Position numbers and translations under genes: made by a program. From the NCBI RefSeq assembly GCF_009812035.1, contig NZ_VZIZ01000014.1, positions 62,001 through 126,000 of the forward strand: a stretch of 64,000 bases of DNA, given 5' to 3'. The number at the start of each line of letters is the position of its first letter. Position 1 is the first letter of the stretch. The DNA comes from Psychrobacter nivimaris. GTDB taxonomy: Bacteria; Pseudomonadota; Gammaproteobacteria; Pseudomonadales; Moraxellaceae. The notes under the pieces were generated by a model that saw only the letters and a program-made list of their open reading frames with translations, was not told the DNA's origin and did not search any database. Shown here piece by piece: positions 9,535-19,282 of this stretch.

Positions 9535-10662
9535 ATGCAAAAAAAATTCCAACAAATCAGCATTGCTAGCATTCAATCAACTAATAATAAGCCTGTAAAA
9601 GCACGTGTACTTGCCACTAGCGGCATGCTCGCAGCAGCGATAATGATGACAGGCTGCAGTCCAACAGAAGCGACGCAAGATGACGCGGCAAATAGTGCCA
9701 GTGGCAGGACGCAAGATGTCGAACTACTCAACGTCTCCTATGATGTGTCTCGCGACTTTTACAAAGACTACAACACTTTATTCAGTACTGACTATCAAAA
9801 GACTCACCCAAACAGCAAAGTAAATATCAATCAGTCACATGGCGGCTCTAGTAAGCAAGCGCTTTCTGTCGCCAACGGTTTGCAAGCGGATGTAGTGACT
9901 GTTAACCAAGAGAGCGATATGAATCTATTGGTGGAAAAAGGCTTGGTCGCTGCTGACTGGCAGCAAGCACTACCAAATAATGCCGTGCCGTACACCAGCA
10001 CCATGGTGCTACTGGTTCGCGCTGGTAATCCAAAAAATATCAAAGACTGGTCAGATTTGGCCCGTAATGATATCGATGTGGTCATCCCAAACCCGAAAAC
10101 CAGTGGTACAGCGCGTTATGCTTTCTTGGGTGCTTATGGCTACGGCTTGCACCAATTCAAAGAAAGCAATAATGAAAACCCTGTAAAAACCAATGACTTT
10201 ATTAAAAAGCTGCTGGCCAATGTCGTCACTTATGACAATGGCGCGCGCGCTGCGACTACCAGCTTTACCCAGCGTGGTCTAGGTGATGTATTGATCACGA
10301 CCGAAAACGAAGCACATTTGGCTGCACAGCAATTTGCAAAGGGTAGCGTTGATATCGTATATCCGAGCTATTCGATTACGATTGCCAACCCAGTAGCGGT
10401 CGTAACGGCAGTGACTGAAAAATCTGGTAAGACGGAAGCAGCTAGTGCTTATCTAAAAGGCTTGTGGGACAAACCTGCCCAAGAGCTCATGGCAAAAATG
10501 TACATGCGTCCAAGTGATGAGCAAATTTTAGCTGCTCACAAAGATACTTTGCCTGATATTGAGACGTTTGAACCTGTGGCTGTATTTGGCTCATGGGCAG
10601 AGATTATGGGTGCTTTCTTTGTAGATGGCGGCCGTTTTGATCAGCTGGCAACCACGAAGTAG
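9535..10662 (+). CDS. Sulfate ABC transporter substrate-binding lipoprotein (first copy)
   Basis: Periplasmic sulfate/thiosulfate-binding protein of the Sbp/CysP family that delivers the anion to CysTWA. A lipobox MMTGC at about residue 41 replaces the cleavable signal of E. coli Sbp. Family motifs are LLNVSYDVSRDFYKDYN, SHGGSSKQALSV, FLGAYGYG and ENEAHLAA. It is 375 aa. The next gene is a close paralogue; whether Sbp or CysP specificity applies cannot be told from sequence, so no symbol is given. It is the first gene of a five-gene importer locus. Confidence 0.93.
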   Translation: MQKKFQQISIASIQSTNNKPVKARVLATSGMLAAAIMMTGCSPTEATQDDAANSASGRTQDVELLNVSYDVSRDFYKDYNTLFSTDYQKTHPNSKVNINQSHGGSSKQALSVANGLQADVVTVNQESDMNLLVEKGLVAADWQQALPNNAVPYTSTMVLLVRAGNPKNIKDWSDLARNDIDVVIPNPKTSGTARYAFLGAYGYGLHQFKESNNENPVKTNDFIKKLLANVVTYDNGARAATTSFTQRGLGDVLITTENEAHLAAQQFAKGSVDIVYPSYSITIANPVAVVTAVTEKSGKTEAASAYLKGLWDKPAQELMAKMYMRPSDEQILAAHKDTLPDIETFEPVAVFGSWAEIMGAFFVDGGRFDQLATTK

Positions 10663-10930
10663 TCGTTAATTCTCAGTTTATATAGCTATCTATCTTAGCT
10701 GCTTTCAATGAAACGCGGACAAGATAGATAGGGCGCATGCCAGTATTAAAACCATCAATAAACAAACAGTCGGTTATACATATAGATTCTTTTAACAACT
10801 TATTGATATGTCTAGATTTGTTTACTGGTTATTCCCTTTTGGCAATAACATACGCATATTCATCATTAAACATAATAAGATGGCGCTGTTAGCATACTTG
10901 CATTACACAACAGACATCTTTGAGGTATTT

Positions 10931-12022
10931 ATGACAGACGTAGCTCGTTATCAACAGAAAAGTAAAACTCTTAGTGCCTTGAGTATTGCTGGCGTTGCAT
11001 TGACCCTTGGTCTAGCTGGCTGTAGCAACAGTGAGACTACTGAGGCCACAGCCGATGGTTCAGCGACGACAGAAGGGCAAAATATCGAGCTACTTAATGT
11101 CTCATATGATGTGGCACGTGACTTCTATAAAGATTACAACCCGTTGTTTGTCGAGCATTACAAGGCTGAGAACCCAGACAGCAATATCCTAATCAAACAG
11201 TCACATGGCGGCTCAAGTAAGCAAGCATTGTCTGTGGCCAATGGTCTGCAAGCGGATGTTGCCACCATGAACCAAGGGTCTGATATTGAGCTGCTTGAGA
11301 AGAAAGGCTTGGTTGAGTCAGATTGGGAAAGCAAATTCCCAGACAACGCGGTTCCTTTTACCAGTACGATTGTATTCTTGGTGCGTAAAGACAATCCAAA
11401 AAACATCAAAGACTGGGAAGATTTGACCAAAGATGGTGTTGAGATTGTCATGGCCAATCCAAAGGTCACAGGTAACGGTCGTTATGCGTTCTTAGGTGCA
11501 TACGGTTATGGTCTACATGCTTTTAATAAAGATGAAACGAAAGCTAAAGGCTACGTCAAAGACATGCTAAAAAATGTCAAAGTCTATGAAAACGGCGGAC
11601 GTGCAGCAACGACAACTTTCGTACAGCGCGGTATCGGTGATGTGTTGGTTACTTTTGAAAACGAAGCCAACCTTGCAGCAACTGATTTTGGCGCAGGTCA
11701 AGTAGACATCGTTTATCCAAAATACTCGATTAAGTCAGAAAGCCCTGTGGCAGTTGTGAAGACGGTAACAGATAAAAAAGGCACTACAGACGCTGCCAAA
11801 GCGTATCTTGATTACTTATGGAGTGAGCCTGCTCAGCAGCTAGCGGCCAATCTATATCTACGTCCTAGTGTTAAGAGCGTTCTTGACAAAAACGGTGACA
11901 AATTACCGCCAGTTGAGACTTTCCGCCCGAACGATGCATTTGGCACATGGGATGAGATCATGAGCACTTACTTCAGTGATGGCGGTGTATTTGATCAATT
12001 GGCAATTAACGCGCCTCAGTAA
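10931..12022 (+). CDS. Sulfate ABC transporter substrate-binding lipoprotein (second copy)
   Basis: Paralogue of the preceding gene with the same core motifs (LLNVSYDVARDFYKDYN, SHGGSSKQALSVANG, NGRYAFLGAYGYG, FENEANLAA). The start is set at 10931, where TGAGG lies upstream and the protein begins MTDVARYQQK, giving a normal lipoprotein signal with lipobox LAGC at residue 31. In-frame codons from 10808 would add about 41 unlikely residues. The product is 363 aa. The two copies differ most in the N-terminal linker and in surface segments, which suggests an old duplication. A hairpin at 12111-12145 separates it from cysT. Confidence 0.93.
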   Translation: MTDVARYQQKSKTLSALSIAGVALTLGLAGCSNSETTEATADGSATTEGQNIELLNVSYDVARDFYKDYNPLFVEHYKAENPDSNILIKQSHGGSSKQALSVANGLQADVATMNQGSDIELLEKKGLVESDWESKFPDNAVPFTSTIVFLVRKDNPKNIKDWEDLTKDGVEIVMANPKVTGNGRYAFLGAYGYGLHAFNKDETKAKGYVKDMLKNVKVYENGGRAATTTFVQRGIGDVLVTFENEANLAATDFGAGQVDIVYPKYSIKSESPVAVVKTVTDKKGTTDAAKAYLDYLWSEPAQQLAANLYLRPSVKSVLDKNGDKLPPVETFRPNDAFGTWDEIMSTYFSDGGVFDQLAINAPQ

Positions 12023-12110
12023 TCACTTGCTAAGTACTTAGAGTAGCTACTGCGCTAAACACTGAAACGGATTAACTCAATTATTCGTACAGTCAGTCAT
12101 GAAGCACCCC

Positions 12111-12145
12111 ATAAAGGACATGGTCGTACGCACTATGTCCTTTAT
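12111..12145 (+). terminator. Hairpin between binding-protein and permease genes
   Basis: ATAAAGGACAT and ATGTCCTTTAT form a perfect 11-bp stem with a 13-base loop. The following T-run is weak, so it may act as a partial terminator or an mRNA-stabilising element that lets the binding proteins be made in excess over the permeases. Confidence 0.6.
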
Positions 12146-12245
12146 ATCATAAGCCGACCAATAATAATTTTGATAACAATGGTAATAATGGTCTTACAGT
12201 GAGCACCCTCGCTAAGTACCATCAGTTAGGCAATAGGACATCACT

Positions 12246-13130
12246 ATGAGTGCAACATCTTCTTCTGCCAGTAAGCCCGGCAATAAAAAAGGTTGGCTGA
12301 CCCGTTTGCGTCAGCGCAATGTGCTACCCGGGTTCGGTCTGAGCATGGGTATTACTGTCTTTAGCTTGTCGTTATTGGTGGTACTACCGTTTGCCATGAT
12401 GGCCTATACCACGACGCAGATGGGTTGGACTGGCTTTTGGGAAACCATTACCCAGCCACAAGTCACTGCCGCTATCAAGCTGAGCTTATGGATGTCGTTT
12501 TTGGCGATGTTGACTAATATGGTATTTGGCACATTGGTCGCATGGGTACTTGTGCGCTATGAGTTTTGGGGAAAGTCACTGATTAATGCCTTGGTTGATT
12601 TACCATTTGCACTACCAACTGCCGTTACAGGTATCTCGCTTGCCACTTTATATGCGCCTAATGGCTTGATCGGTCAATGGTTTGCCAAGTTCGATATTCA
12701 GGTCGCCTTTACGCCAATAGGTATTTGGCTAGCACTGGTTGTGGTTAGCTTTCCCTTTATTGTCCGCGCGGTGCAGCCAGTACTCGCTGAGCTGTCAGTA
12801 GAGTTTGAAGAAGCCGCTGCAGTATTGGGCGCCAATCGTTTGACAACTTTTCGTAAAGTGATTTTGCCGGAGTTGTTACCTGCTTTGCTAATGGGTGCAG
12901 GTATGATGTTTGCCCGTGCCACTGGTGAGTATGGTTCAGTTATTTTTATCGCGGGCAATATTCCGATGCAGTCTGAGATTTTGCCGCTCATTATCATCAG
13001 TAAGCTTGAGCAATTTGATATTCAAGGTGCTTCTGCGGTGGCATTATTTATGCTACTCATATCATTTGTCATCTTGCTGACTATTAATATCATGCAGTGG
13101 AAACTGTCGCGCCGTGTAGGAGCTCGCTAA
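12246..13130 (+). CDS. cysT: Sulfate ABC transporter permease CysT
   Basis: Inner-membrane subunit of the sulfate/thiosulfate importer, pairing with CysW. About six membrane segments are visible, starting at VFSLSLLVVLPFAMMAY. The cytoplasmic EAA loop that contacts the ATPase is clear (EEAAAVLGANRLTTFRKVIL). It is 294 aa, slightly longer than E. coli CysU because of a basic N-terminal extension. Its stop is one base before the cysW start, so the two are translationally linked. Confidence 0.94.
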   Translation: MSATSSSASKPGNKKGWLTRLRQRNVLPGFGLSMGITVFSLSLLVVLPFAMMAYTTTQMGWTGFWETITQPQVTAAIKLSLWMSFLAMLTNMVFGTLVAWVLVRYEFWGKSLINALVDLPFALPTAVTGISLATLYAPNGLIGQWFAKFDIQVAFTPIGIWLALVVVSFPFIVRAVQPVLAELSVEFEEAAAVLGANRLTTFRKVILPELLPALLMGAGMMFARATGEYGSVIFIAGNIPMQSEILPLIIISKLEQFDIQGASAVALFMLLISFVILLTINIMQWKLSRRVGAR

Positions 13131-13131
13131 T

Positions 13132-14082
13132 ATGCAAATATCTAATAGCTACGACTACCAAAGCAACGCTGCGACCAAAGATACCCCATGGATACGCCGT
13201 ACCTTTATTGCCATTGCTGTGCTATTCATGATTGTCATGTTGGTCATTCCATTACTGGCTGTGTTTTACGAAGCCTTTAAAAATGGTTGGCAGTTATATA
13301 TTGCTTCATTAGTAGACCCTGAAGCTTTACAAGCTATCAAGCTTACGCTCATCACGGCAGGAATTGTCTTACCGATTAATATGGTAATGGGCATTGCGAT
13401 TGCATGGCTTGTCACGCGTTACCAGTTTAAAGGTAAGCAGCTGGTCACTACTTTGCTAGATTTACCATTTTCGGTATCACCAGTGGTTGCAGGCTTGATG
13501 TTTGTACTGCTGTTTGGACTGAACTCTACTATCGGCGGTTGGCTTGAGAGCATGGGTTTCCAAGTGATCTATGCGGTGCCTGGTATCATTTTGGCGACGT
13601 TGTTTGTGACCTTTCCTTTTGTTGCACGTGAGCTGATCCCATTGATGCAGACTCAAGGCGACTCTGAAGAGCAAGCAGCGCTCACACTAGGTGCGACTGG
13701 TTGGCAGACGTTTTGGCATGTGACATTGCCTAATATCAAATGGGCGCTGTTGTACGGTTTGATTTTGACCAATGCCCGCGCGATGGGTGAGTTTGGTGCG
13801 GTCAGCGTGGTTTCCGGTCACATTCGCGGCGAGACCAACACCATGCCGCTATTGGTTGAGATTGCCTATAACGATTATAACTTTACCGCTGCGTTTGCCT
13901 TATCAAGCATATTGGCTGCATTAGCCTTAGTGACGCTACTGATTCAGCAAGTCATGACTAAGATACAAGAGCGTAAATTTGCCAAGTCTGAGCGGCTTGC
14001 CAGTGCACCTGAGCTGCCAGTAAGTGCTAACGCCACTGTCGCCACTGAATCGACGAGTGCGGACAGTACTGGCAAGGTATAA
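13132..14082 (+). CDS. cysW: Sulfate ABC transporter permease CysW
   Basis: Second membrane subunit of the sulfate importer. About six hydrophobic segments are visible, with the EAA loop EEQAALTLGATGWQTFWHV followed by the conserved NARAMGEFGAVSVVSG segment typical of CysW. It is 316 aa with a Ser/Thr/Ala-rich C-terminal tail. It follows cysT after one base and precedes cysA by 96 bp. Confidence 0.94.
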   Translation: MQISNSYDYQSNAATKDTPWIRRTFIAIAVLFMIVMLVIPLLAVFYEAFKNGWQLYIASLVDPEALQAIKLTLITAGIVLPINMVMGIAIAWLVTRYQFKGKQLVTTLLDLPFSVSPVVAGLMFVLLFGLNSTIGGWLESMGFQVIYAVPGIILATLFVTFPFVARELIPLMQTQGDSEEQAALTLGATGWQTFWHVTLPNIKWALLYGLILTNARAMGEFGAVSVVSGHIRGETNTMPLLVEIAYNDYNFTAAFALSSILAALALVTLLIQQVMTKIQERKFAKSERLASAPELPVSANATVATESTSADSTGKV

Positions 14083-14178
14083 CTGCCATTATCTGATAAA
14101 TGATGTTAATACTACGGATGCAGTCGCTACTCAGCTACTTGCCACGATACGACAAAAGATATAATAAGAGATACGATT

Positions 14179-14901
14179 ATGAGCATTGAGATTCGCAACG
14201 TTAATAAAAAATTCGGCAATTTTACCGCTTTAGACAATATCAATATCACTGTGCCGACTGGCAAACTGACGACGTTACTAGGCCCGTCAGGCTGCGGTAA
14301 GACCACTTTGCTACGTATTATCGCAGGTCTAGAGTATGCTGACTCTGGGCAGGTATTGTTCGATGAGCTGGATGTGACCAATACCCCAGTCCAAAAACGC
14401 CATATTGGCTTTATGTTTCAGCATTATGCGTTGTTCCGTCATAAGAACATCGCAGATAACGTTGCCTTTGGATTGACGTTACTACCAAAGAATGAGCGTC
14501 CTAGCAAAGCGGATATCGATAAGCGCGTGGCAGAGCTGTTAGATCTCGTACAGCTCCCACAAGTTGCCAATGCGTATCCGCACCAACTATCAGGTGGTCA
14601 GCGTCAGCGTATTGCGCTAGCACGGGCACTTGCGGTCAAGCCAAAGCTGCTATTGCTGGATGAGCCATTTGGTGCGTTAGATGCCAAAGTACGTAAAGAG
14701 CTGCGCACTTGGCTAAAGAATATCCACCACGAGCTTGGTATCACAAGTATCATGGTAACGCACGATCAAGAAGAGGCACGTGCGGTATCAGATGAGATCG
14801 TCGTGATGAATCAGGGCCGAGTAGAGCAGGTGGGCACGTCAGAGGAGCTGATACACCAGCCAGCCAACGCCTTTATCAGCGATTTCTTAGATCTTGTATA
14901 A
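14179..14901 (+). CDS. cysA: Sulfate ABC transporter ATPase CysA, short form
   Basis: ATP-hydrolysing subunit of the sulfate importer. A complete nucleotide-binding domain is present: Walker [10 protein letters not shown], signature [15 protein letters not shown], Walker [13 protein letters not shown] and the switch histidine in MVTHDQEEA. The protein stops at 240 aa (ending ISDFLDLV), whereas E. coli CysA is about 365 aa and has a C-terminal regulatory (TOBE-like) domain. A terminator begins 49 bp later, so there is no room for the missing domain and the short form looks genuine rather than a frameshift. Confidence 0.93.
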   Translation: MSIEIRNVNKKFGNFTALDNINITVPTGKLTTLLGPSGCGKTTLLRIIAGLEYADSGQVLFDELDVTNTPVQKRHIGFMFQHYALFRHKNIADNVAFGLTLLPKNERPSKADIDKRVAELLDLVQLPQVANAYPHQLSGGQRQRIALARALAVKPKLLLLDEPFGALDAKVRKELRTWLKNIHHELGITSIMVTHDQEEARAVSDEIVVMNQGRVEQVGTSEELIHQPANAFISDFLDLV

Positions 14902-14950
14902 TTATTTGATCTAGCGCAATGTAGGTCCAATTATCAATATTTAAGCCAAA

Positions 14951-14978
14951 AAAAAGACCTACGAAAGTAGGTCTTTTT
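14951..14978 (+). terminator. Rho-independent terminator after cysA
   Basis: AAAAAGACCTAC and GTAGGTCTTTTT form a 12-bp perfect stem with a GAAA tetraloop. The symmetry and A/T tails suggest it could act in both directions, serving cysA and the convergent ArsR gene. Confidence 0.92.
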
Positions 14979-15076
14979 GGTTTGGCGCATTGCCGCAGAT
15001 ATATTGTCTCAAACGATTTTTATAAAGCGTAGTCAAAGAGCCAAAAACCTAAGCGGACACAAGCGGACAATCGTAT

Positions 15077-15406
15077 CTACGCAAGATCCGATACATCTCT
15101 ACTAGTTCCTCTAGGAGTGATTTGCTCGTAGGTGATGTCTAAGATATCTTGACACCAATCTGGTAAATCATCAGCGACCTCATACCACATCCAAGTACCG
15201 TCACGCACACAGCTCAAGATACCCAATTTTTTCAAATGGTTTAGGTGGCGTGATATTGTTGGTTGTGGCTGGTCCAGCATATCTACCAAATCACCCACGC
15301 AACGTGCTTCTTTTTTAAAAAGAATTTGAAATATTTTTAGACGTGTCGGATCAGATAGGACTTTGAATAAATCGATAGGTCGTATCGTAAAATTATTATC
15401 AGACAT
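15077..15406 (-). CDS. ArsR-family transcriptional regulator
   Basis: Small winged-helix repressor of 109 aa. The family core is clear: LFKVLSDPTRLKIFQILF, then the recognition helix in DQPQPTISRHLNHLKKLGIL and the wing VRDGTWMWYEV. The classical metal-sensing ELCVC motif is absent; a single Cys is present at RCVGDL and another near the end (DWCQDI). The inducer is therefore unknown and might be redox- or metal-related. It is divergent from bfd across a Fur-box region and convergent with the sulfate transporter genes; its target cannot be told from the sequence. Confidence 0.87.
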   Translation of the reverse strand: MSDNNFTIRPIDLFKVLSDPTRLKIFQILFKKEARCVGDLVDMLDQPQPTISRHLNHLKKLGILSCVRDGTWMWYEVADDLPDWCQDILDITYEQITPRGTSRDVSDLA

Positions 15407-15616
15407 AGGTGAATTCCAATGGGCTTCGTTAATAGGGGTTCAATATAACAGCAGTTATCTACAAAATCGATTAAAAAATAATCAAATTTACAGTTCATCG
15501 TCAATTCACTACCTTTGACAATATTCGGTTACACGCACACTTATATCCACTTACATAAATGAACTGCCTGTAATATAAGGATACTGTCTCGAAAAATAAA
15601 TATATCGAATGTGATT

Positions 15617-15635
15617 GAAAATGATAATAATTATC
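15617..15635 (+). promoter_or_regulatory. Fur box upstream of bfd
   Basis: GAAAATGATAATAATTATC matches the 19-bp Fur consensus GATAATGATAATCATTATC at 17 positions, and the following CGTTATTAT extends the symmetry. It lies about 160 bp before bfd and about 210 bp before the divergent ArsR gene, so iron-responsive control of bfd is likely. Confidence 0.85.
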
Positions 15636-15794
15636 GTTATTATACTGCAAGCGATAAACGTGATTTCAACGACTAAGTTTTCATTGCTAAAAAACAGTAA
15701 ATTATCCGTTTATCAATGACACTTATCACAAAGGTTTTTATATAAGTGTCGTATGCTGTCATTATCGAATAGTGGTATTCCGAGGAGCCAATCC

Positions 15795-15986
15795 ATGTAC
15801 GTATGTATCTGCAACAACGTAAAAGAAAAGCAAATCAAAGCAGCTATTGCTGCAGGTGTTGATACGCTCGATGGTCTAAAAGATACGCTCGATGTAGCAA
15901 CGTGCTGTGGCTGTTGTGAGCCGATGGTCAATGACTACCTAGACGAACACCATGCAAAACTCGACAATCTAGCATACGCTGTTTAA
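15795..15986 (+). CDS. bfd: Bacterioferritin-associated ferredoxin
   Basis: Small 2Fe-2S protein that donates electrons to bacterioferritin to release stored iron. It begins MYVCICNNVKEKQIKAAI and has the four ligand cysteines in CIC and CCGCC. The product is 63 aa, normal for Bfd. The start at 15795 is supported by GAGGAG just upstream; an in-frame codon at 15753 would add 14 residues. Context (Fur box upstream, two bacterioferritin genes downstream) fits iron release under starvation. The 15987-16345 gap before the bacterioferritin genes holds no gene that I can see and probably contains their own promoter. Confidence 0.95.
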   Translation: MYVCICNNVKEKQIKAAIAAGVDTLDGLKDTLDVATCCGCCEPMVNDYLDEHHAKLDNLAYAV

Positions 15987-16345
15987 ATATTATCAATTAT
16001 ATACCTTGTAATATAATACGATAAAATATATTCAATATTCTGCATCTAACTTTATTATACCTAAAGGGTCGGGTGCAAGCGTCCATATAATCTCACTCAA
16101 ACGCCAACATGTTACATAACACATATCAATACTAGTTGTAGCTAATTATGATTCTCAATTAGCATCTTATTCTTAGTTCATAACGTTACACCCTATACTG
16201 CGCCTGTATGCTACTATATTTACCTAAGATTAGAAGCCATTTTATTGATTTTGATTTTACTGATCAGTTTGCCAATTATGCTATCCTTATATGATAAATT
16301 GTGGATGTATGGTGATCGGTAAAAATAAATAGGGGAGTACGCGTT

Positions 16346-16834
16346 ATGATAGGTAGCCAGAAAGTCATTGATTATTTGAATTTCTTACTAGGTGGTGAGC
16401 TTGCCGCTCGTGACCAATATTTTATTCATTCAGAGATGTACGCTGAGTGGCACTATGGCAAGTTATACGACCGTATCCATCATGAAATGGAAGACGAAAC
16501 GCTACACGCACAGAATATCATTCGCCGTATCTTGATGTTGAGTGGCACGCCAAAGATGTCGGTCGACGCTATCCATATTGGTGCGACTGTTTCTGAGATG
16601 TTGCAGTTTGACCTAGATTTAGAGTACCAAGTACAAAAGCATCTAAAAGAAGGCATCGCACTTTGCGAAGCAGAGCATGACTATGTCACGCGTGAGATGT
16701 TGGTCGAGCAGTTGAAAGATACCGAAGAAGATCATGCGCATTGGCTTGAGCAGCAGCTCCGTCTCATCGACATGATTGGTCTACCGAATTACCTACAAAG
16801 CCAAATGGCTGAAGTCACTCCTAATATTGTCTGA
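16346..16834 (+). CDS. Bacterioferritin subunit with ferroxidase centre but no heme-ligand Met
   Basis: 24-mer iron-storage subunit of 162 aa. The di-iron ferroxidase ligands are present: Glu18, Glu51, His54, a Glu at about 93, Glu127 and His130. Position 52, where bacterioferritins carry the axial heme-ligand methionine, is Thr (sequence MEDETLHAQ). This subunit should oxidise iron but not bind heme between like subunits. GGGGAG upstream supports the start. The next gene, 68 bp downstream, encodes the complementary subunit, so the two very likely co-assemble, as described for split bacterioferritins in some other Proteobacteria. Confidence 0.94.
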   Translation: MIGSQKVIDYLNFLLGGELAARDQYFIHSEMYAEWHYGKLYDRIHHEMEDETLHAQNIIRRILMLSGTPKMSVDAIHIGATVSEMLQFDLDLEYQVQKHLKEGIALCEAEHDYVTREMLVEQLKDTEEDHAHWLEQQLRLIDMIGLPNYLQSQMAEVTPNIV

Positions 16835-16902
16835 TATCATCCTACATATAAGTAGCATTCACAGTATTTAGCATAAATAACAGAGATTAAGGGAGAAAGG
16901 TA

Positions 16903-17382
16903 ATGACAGGGGATAAAGAAGTTATTCGCGCGTTAAATAAAGTACTTGGGCAGTCATTGATTGCCATCAACCAGTATTTTTTGCATGCACGTATTGCACG
17001 TCATTGGGGATTAGAGGCGCTTAATGACTCATTATATAAGCAGTCTATTGCTGAGATGAAATGGTCAGATGACCTAATTGCTCGTATTTTACTGTTAGGC
17101 GGTTTGCCAAACTTGCAGGAACTGGGCAAGGTATTGGTTGGTGAAGATGTACCAGAAATTATCGAGTGCAACTTACGTCTTGAGAGACAAAAGTTCGATA
17201 TTATTACCGATGCCGTCACCTTGTGTGAAACAAAGTCTGACTATGTCTCTCGCCAGCTATTAGTCACGTTAAAAGATGGCAATGAAGAGTATGAAGATTG
17301 GTTAGAGACGCAGCAGGACTTAATCGAGAGTATTGGTGTAGAGCGCTACATCCAATCGCAAATGAGTGATGATGACGCATAA
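16903..17382 (+). CDS. Bacterioferritin subunit with heme-ligand Met but degenerate ferroxidase centre
   Basis: Partner bacterioferritin subunit of 159 aa. The heme-ligand Met52 is present (IAEMKWSDDL), but four of six ferroxidase ligands are changed: Glu18 to Ser, His54 to Trp, Glu127 to Asn and His130 to Tyr, while Glu51 and Glu94 remain. It should bind heme and contact Bfd for electron entry, but not oxidise iron itself. GGGAGAAAGG precedes the start. It ends 30 bp before a terminator, so the two subunit genes form one unit. Confidence 0.94.
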   Translation: MTGDKEVIRALNKVLGQSLIAINQYFLHARIARHWGLEALNDSLYKQSIAEMKWSDDLIARILLLGGLPNLQELGKVLVGEDVPEIIECNLRLERQKFDIITDAVTLCETKSDYVSRQLLVTLKDGNEEYEDWLETQQDLIESIGVERYIQSQMSDDDA

Positions 17383-17411
17383 TAGTATTTATTATTGATG
17401 TAAGTCGTAAT

Positions 17412-17458
17412 AAAAAGCCAGTATAAGATTGATAATCCAATCACATACTGGCTTTTTT
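17412..17458 (+). terminator. Terminator after the bacterioferritin pair
   Basis: AAAAAGCCAGTAT and ATACTGGCTTTTTT pair around a 20-base loop and are followed by T-rich sequence. Confidence 0.88.
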
Positions 17459-17563
17459 CTTTCTATAGATAAGCTGTTTTTAACATTTTGGCTATACAGA
17501 ATAGAGACTTGTCGTACGTAAAATCTCACTCAATAGAAAGCTTATCTCGATTGAAGACACACC

Positions 17564-18940
17564 CTAGTATAAACCGCGGCCATCCTCAGGTTTCAGACGT
17601 AAAAAATACAGCCCCGAGAGAATGGTCAAAATACCCAATATCCAATAAGTGGTTTGGAACGCCACTAACGTATCCATCTGCAGACGCTCACGTAATAAAT
17701 TCAATACAGCAGCACCGAACGCAATACCAAAGCTAATCGCCAACTGCTGATTGACCGCCATTAAGCTATTGCCACTACTGGTTTGTGTGCCCTGTAAATC
17801 GCCAATCGTAATCGTATTCATCGCACTGAACTGCATAGAGTTGCAGGCACCCATGATGGTCAGGATGGGTATAAACCATAGCCACTGCGAGGCATCATTA
17901 AACTGCGCTAGCACAATGATAAGCGAACCCATAAACAAGGTGTTGTAGACCAGCACTTTACGGTAGCTAAACCGCTGAATAATCTTGCTAACCCAAGGTT
18001 TGATACCTATAGCACCCACTGCAATCGGGGCAAGCAACCAACCTGCCTGCGAAGGTGAGTACTCAAATACCACCTGTAGTAATAAGGGCAGCAAAAATGG
18101 TACTGCACTGATACCAAGTCGCGTAAACAAATTGCCTGTAATACCGATTCGAAAGGTACGAATATCAAACAAGCTGAGTGGAAACAGGGGAGCTGCTCGC
18201 CGTTTGGCATGCCAGATGTACGCACCGATCAATAGACTTGCGCCTAACCCGAGTAATAGCCCATAAACCCCGCGACCAGTCTGTGAACCAAACTCGACAG
18301 CGAGAGTGAATCCGCAAGCAGCGGCGGCAAACAATACAAACCCTGTCCAGTCAAGGCGCTTGGTATCTTCAAATAGCGCTGGAACCAGTTTTTTGCCCAT
18401 GATAAAACCTGCCACACCCATCGGTATATTGATCAAAAATATCCAATGCCAGCTGGCATATTGCACGATATAGCCGCCCAATACTGGACCGACTAATGGT
18501 GCAACCAATGCAGGTATTACAGCAAAATTCATCACAGTGAGCAGCTTATTGCGCGGATAAGACTTAACCAATATCAAACGAGCGACAGGCGTCATCATCG
18601 CGCCACCAATACCTTGAACGATGCGTGAGCCAATCAAAAAATCTAGTGTGGGTGAGGCCGCGCACAGTAATGAGCCAACACAAAAAATGATGACCGCCGA
18701 TAAAAATACGCGGCGTGTGCCATATTTATCCGCTAAAAAACCACTAATAGGGATAAAAATCGCTAAGGTTAATGCATAGCTGATGACGGCCCATTGCATT
18801 TTTAGTGGTGACTCACCCAGTGCCTGCGCCATTTGTGGCAATGAGGTATTCAAAATAGTAGCGTCTAAAATTTGCATAAATAACGCTACCGCTAGTACAT
18901 AAGGCAGGTATTTCTCTTGAGTTGGGGTGAGCGTTACCAT
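17564..18940 (-). CDS. MFS drug exporter, DHA2 (EmrB/QacA-type) family
   Basis: Proton-driven multidrug exporter of the inner membrane, 458 aa with about 14 hydrophobic segments. Family motifs seen are LDATILNTSLPQMA in the first helix (motif D1), GFLADKYGTRRVF (motif A) and GPVLGGYI (motif C). It resembles MdtD-type single-gene exporters; no membrane-fusion or outer-membrane partner is adjacent. It stands alone and is divergent from the GST gene across a 342-bp gap in which no gene or clear operator is seen. The substrate cannot be predicted. Confidence 0.88.
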   Translation of the reverse strand: MVTLTPTQEKYLPYVLAVALFMQILDATILNTSLPQMAQALGESPLKMQWAVISYALTLAIFIPISGFLADKYGTRRVFLSAVIIFCVGSLLCAASPTLDFLIGSRIVQGIGGAMMTPVARLILVKSYPRNKLLTVMNFAVIPALVAPLVGPVLGGYIVQYASWHWIFLINIPMGVAGFIMGKKLVPALFEDTKRLDWTGFVLFAAAACGFTLAVEFGSQTGRGVYGLLLGLGASLLIGAYIWHAKRRAAPLFPLSLFDIRTFRIGITGNLFTRLGISAVPFLLPLLLQVVFEYSPSQAGWLLAPIAVGAIGIKPWVSKIIQRFSYRKVLVYNTLFMGSLIIVLAQFNDASQWLWFIPILTIMGACNSMQFSAMNTITIGDLQGTQTSSGNSLMAVNQQLAISFGIAFGAAVLNLLRERLQMDTLVAFQTTYWILGILTILSGLYFLRLKPEDGRGLY

Positions 18941-19282
18941 GTGAATCCCATTGAACGTCTCGTTATGAAGTAAGAAAATAGCGGATTTGCGAGCAGATCA
19001 CTATGCAAGCTGAGTAGTATAAGAAAGCCTAGCTCATAATAAAAGTGACTCAAAGTAACTGATATAAGATAACTTATATAAGAGCAACGATGCGAAGGGT
19101 AGCTAATAAAAAGGCAAAGAGGCGAAATATGACAAGAAATTCGATGCGTGCTAATAGCTCCTCTCTATTTACTTTGGCAGTAGAAACACAACATTGATTA
19201 CAAGAGAGGACTTTAAAGTCGTTACGAGTTCTCGTTATAGTAAACCTTCACGGCAGTCATAAATACAAACCGAGGATAAATT

